Below, in pieces: positions 13,123 to 14,795 of a stretch of DNA of 14,795 bases. Position numbers and translations under genes: made by a program. Every line of letters begins with the position of its first letter. The first letter of the stretch is position 1. The DNA comes from Pseudomonadota bacterium. GTDB taxonomy: Bacteria; Pseudomonadota; Alphaproteobacteria; Rhizobiales; Hyphomicrobiaceae. Location: contig JAEZAW010000313.1 of NCBI GenBank assembly GCA_023430315.1, positions 1 through 14,795 on the forward strand, given 5' to 3'. The notes beneath the pieces were generated by a model. The model did not search any database. It saw only the letters and a program-made list of their open reading frames with translations, and was not told the origin of the DNA.

Positions 13123-14795
13123 TCAGGAACCCGCGCGCTCCTTGCTGATCATGCCCCTGGTGTCCATGACGCCAGTGATCTCGTCCAGGATGGCCGGGTC
13201 GTCGATGGTCGCCGGCATCTTCCATTTCTCGCCATCGGCGATCGCGCGCATGGTCCCGCGCAGGATCTTGCCTGAGCGCGTCTTCGGCAGCCGCTGCACG
13301 GTCATGACCTGCTTGAAGGCGGCGACCGGCCCGATCTCGTCGCGCACGAGTTTGACGACCTCGGACTCGATTTCCTTAGCGCTGCGGTTTACGCCGGCAT
13401 TGAGCACGATGAAGCCCATGGGGATCTGTCCCTTGAGCTGATCGGCAACGCCGATCACCGCGCACTCGCCGACGTCCTTGTGCTTGGCGACGACCTCTTC
13501 CATCTGCCCCGTCGAGAGACGATGGCCGGCGACGTTGATCACGTCATCGGTGCGCGCCATGACGAATACATAACCGTCCTTGTCGACGTAACCAGCGTCG
13601 GACGTCGTGTAGTAGCCCTTGAATTCCGAGAGATAGCTGTTGCGGAAGCGTTCGTCGTTGTTCCAGAGCGTCGGGAGACAGCTAGGTGGCAGCGGCAGGC
13701 GGATCGCCAGCGTGCCGGTCTCGCCACGCCGCACCTCGTCGCCCTCGGCGTTGAGCACCTGCAGGTCATAGCCCGGCATGGGCACAGTCGGCGAGCCATA
13801 CTTGACGGGCAGCGTGCCGAGCCCGACGGGATTGCCGGCGATCGGCCAGCCCGTCTCGGTTTGCCACCAGTGATCGAGAACGGGCACCTTGAGGTGCTGC
13901 TCGGCCCACTTGATGGTCTCGGGATCTGCGCGCTCGCCCGCAAGAAAGAGCGTGCGGAAGGCGCTCAGATCGTACTTCTTGATGAACTCGCCATTGGGAT
14001 CGTCGCGCTTGATGGCACGGAAGGCCGTCGGCGCGGTGAACATCGCCGCGACCTTGTGCTCGGAGATGACGCGCCAGAAGGCACCGGCATCGGGCGTGCC
14101 GACAGGCTTGCCTTCATAGAGAATGCTGGTCGCACCGTGCAGCAGCGGCGCATAGACGATGTAGCTGTGGCCGACGACCCAGCCGACGTCGGACGCCGCC
14201 CAGAAAACCTCTCCCGGATCGACGCCGTAGTGGTTCTTCATGGTCCACTTGAGCGCAACCATGTGGCCGCCATTGTCGCGCACCACGCCCTTCGGCGCGC
14301 CGGTCGTGCCCGAGGTGTAGAGGATGTAGAGAGGATCGGTGGCCGCGACGGTCACGCATTCGGCCTTGCGGCCGCGCGTCTTTGCTTCAGCGATGAGCAT
14401 CGCCCAGTCGTGATCGCGCCCGGCAATGAGTGGCGCCTTCTCCATGGGCCGCTGGAGAATGATGCAGTTCTTCGGCTTGTGCGCGGCGAGCTCGATGGCT
14501 TTGTCGAGGAGCGGCTTGTAGGGGATGACACGGGCCGTCTCGATGCCGCAGCTTGCGGTGAGTACGGCAACAGGCTGGCAATCGTCGAAGCGGGTCGCGA
14601 GTTCGTTCGCGGCGAAGCCTCCGAATACGACCGAGTGAATGGCGCCGATGCGAGCACAAGCCAGCATTGCGATCGCCGCCTCAGGGATCATCGGCATGTA
14701 GATGATGACGCGGTCGCCCTTCTGGATGCCGAGATCCTGCAGCACGGCACCGAGCGTCGCGACTTCGTCGGTCAGCTCCGCGTAGGTGTAGGACT
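13123..14795 (-). CDS. Propionyl-CoA synthetase-type acyl-CoA ligase (5' end cut by window edge)
   Basis: About 556 residues of an AMP-forming acyl-CoA synthetase; roughly 70 to 80 N-terminal residues lie outside the window. It activates a short-chain acid through an acyl-AMP to the CoA thioester. The ATP-binding motif YTSGTTGAPKGVV maps near 14325-14287. Later come the WWQTETGWPIAG motif, the YYTTSDAGYVDKDGYVFVMAR hinge region (part), GHRLSTGQMEEVV, and the C-terminal PKTRSGKILRGTMR with the catalytic lysine near 13282-13256. DVGWVVGHSYIVYAPLLHGATSI... and the APTAFRAIKRDD block resemble PrpE more than acetyl-CoA synthetase Acs, but acetate, propionate or acetoacetate cannot be told apart here. 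The reading frame is open to the window edge. A GTG at 14745 is internal, not the start. No other propionate genes are visible. Confidence 0.88.
   Translation of the reverse strand, partial: SYTYAELTDEVATLGAVLQDLGIQKGDRVIIYMPMIPEAAIAMLACARIGAIHSVVFGGFAANELATRFDDCQPVAVLTASCGIETARVIPYKPLLDKAIELAAHKPKNCIILQRPMEKAPLIAGRDHDWAMLIAEAKTRGRKAECVTVAATDPLYILYTSGTTGAPKGVVRDNGGHMVALKWTMKNHYGVDPGEVFWAASDVGWVVGHSYIVYAPLLHGATSILYEGKPVGTPDAGAFWRVISEHKVAAMFTAPTAFRAIKRDDPNGEFIKKYDLSAFRTLFLAGERADPETIKWAEQHLKVPVLDHWWQTETGWPIAGNPVGLGTLPVKYGSPTVPMPGYDLQVLNAEGDEVRRGETGTLAIRLPLPPSCLPTLWNNDERFRNSYLSEFKGYYTTSDAGYVDKDGYVFVMARTDDVINVAGHRLSTGQMEEVVAKHKDVGECAVIGVADQLKGQIPMGFIVLNAGVNRSAKEIESEVVKLVRDEIGPVAAFKQVMTVQRLPKTRSGKILRGTMRAIADGEKWKMPATIDDPAILDEITGVMDTRGMISKERAGS

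Noticed and set aside
12932..13225. N-terminal extension of the 120-residue protein
   Set aside because: The extension runs antisense-like through the 3' end of the CoA ligase gene and the AT-rich gap, with no protein-like pattern; an ATG with a Shine-Dalgarno lies at 12931.

Overview
The window looks like chromosomal core DNA of a high-GC alphaproteobacterium, most likely of the order Hyphomicrobiales (Rhizobiales). The evidence is the dapF-mtaB-ftsY-yciB gene order, an S2 ribosomal protein of about 331 residues with an acidic linker and an extra C-terminal domain, and proC followed by a TetR-type regulator. No rRNA, tRNA, CRISPR array, prophage or insertion sequence was seen. Codon use looks even throughout, and most long antisense reading frames are GC-rich shadows of real genes.

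Left block (1-5299, all minus strand). A probable five-gene unit reads right to left: dapF (lysine/peptidoglycan precursor), mtaB (tRNA modification, start 11 bp after dapF), ftsY (SRP receptor, start codon overlapping the mtaB stop), then two tandem, divergent yciB/ispZ-type membrane proteins. A MarR-family regulator, cut by the left edge, follows in the same direction behind its own candidate promoter and operator. A 99-bp divergent control region separates dapF from the next gene.

Middle block (5399-7611, plus strand). A class I SAM methyltransferase, proC (proline biosynthesis) and a TetR-type regulator. The 167 bp between the tetR stop and the next, convergent gene is almost wholly a 154-bp hairpin-rich element with imperfect terminal inverted repeats.

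Right block (7779-14795). A two-gene minus-strand unit encodes a 2-keto-4-pentenoate hydratase family enzyme and a tandem RidA-like protein, plausibly a muconate-type deaminase. Upstream lies tsf, which ends at a clear intrinsic terminator, and then rpsB. The usual alphaproteobacterial tsf neighbours pyrH and frr do not follow. The rpsB-tsf unit carries an intergenic terminator-like hairpin and a terminator-like hairpin in the rpsB leader, which suggests attenuation. A FadR/FCD-type GntR regulator faces a 120-residue unrecognised protein, and the two stop codons share one CTAG. The right end is a 5'-truncated propionyl-CoA synthetase-type ligase.

The genes are mostly housekeeping. The best candidates for something undescribed are regulatory: the rpsB leader, the inverted repeat filling the dapF promoter spacer, and the 154-bp element. 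The small unknown gene and the RidA-like/hydratase pair are the most open protein questions. I see no clear new multi-gene system.
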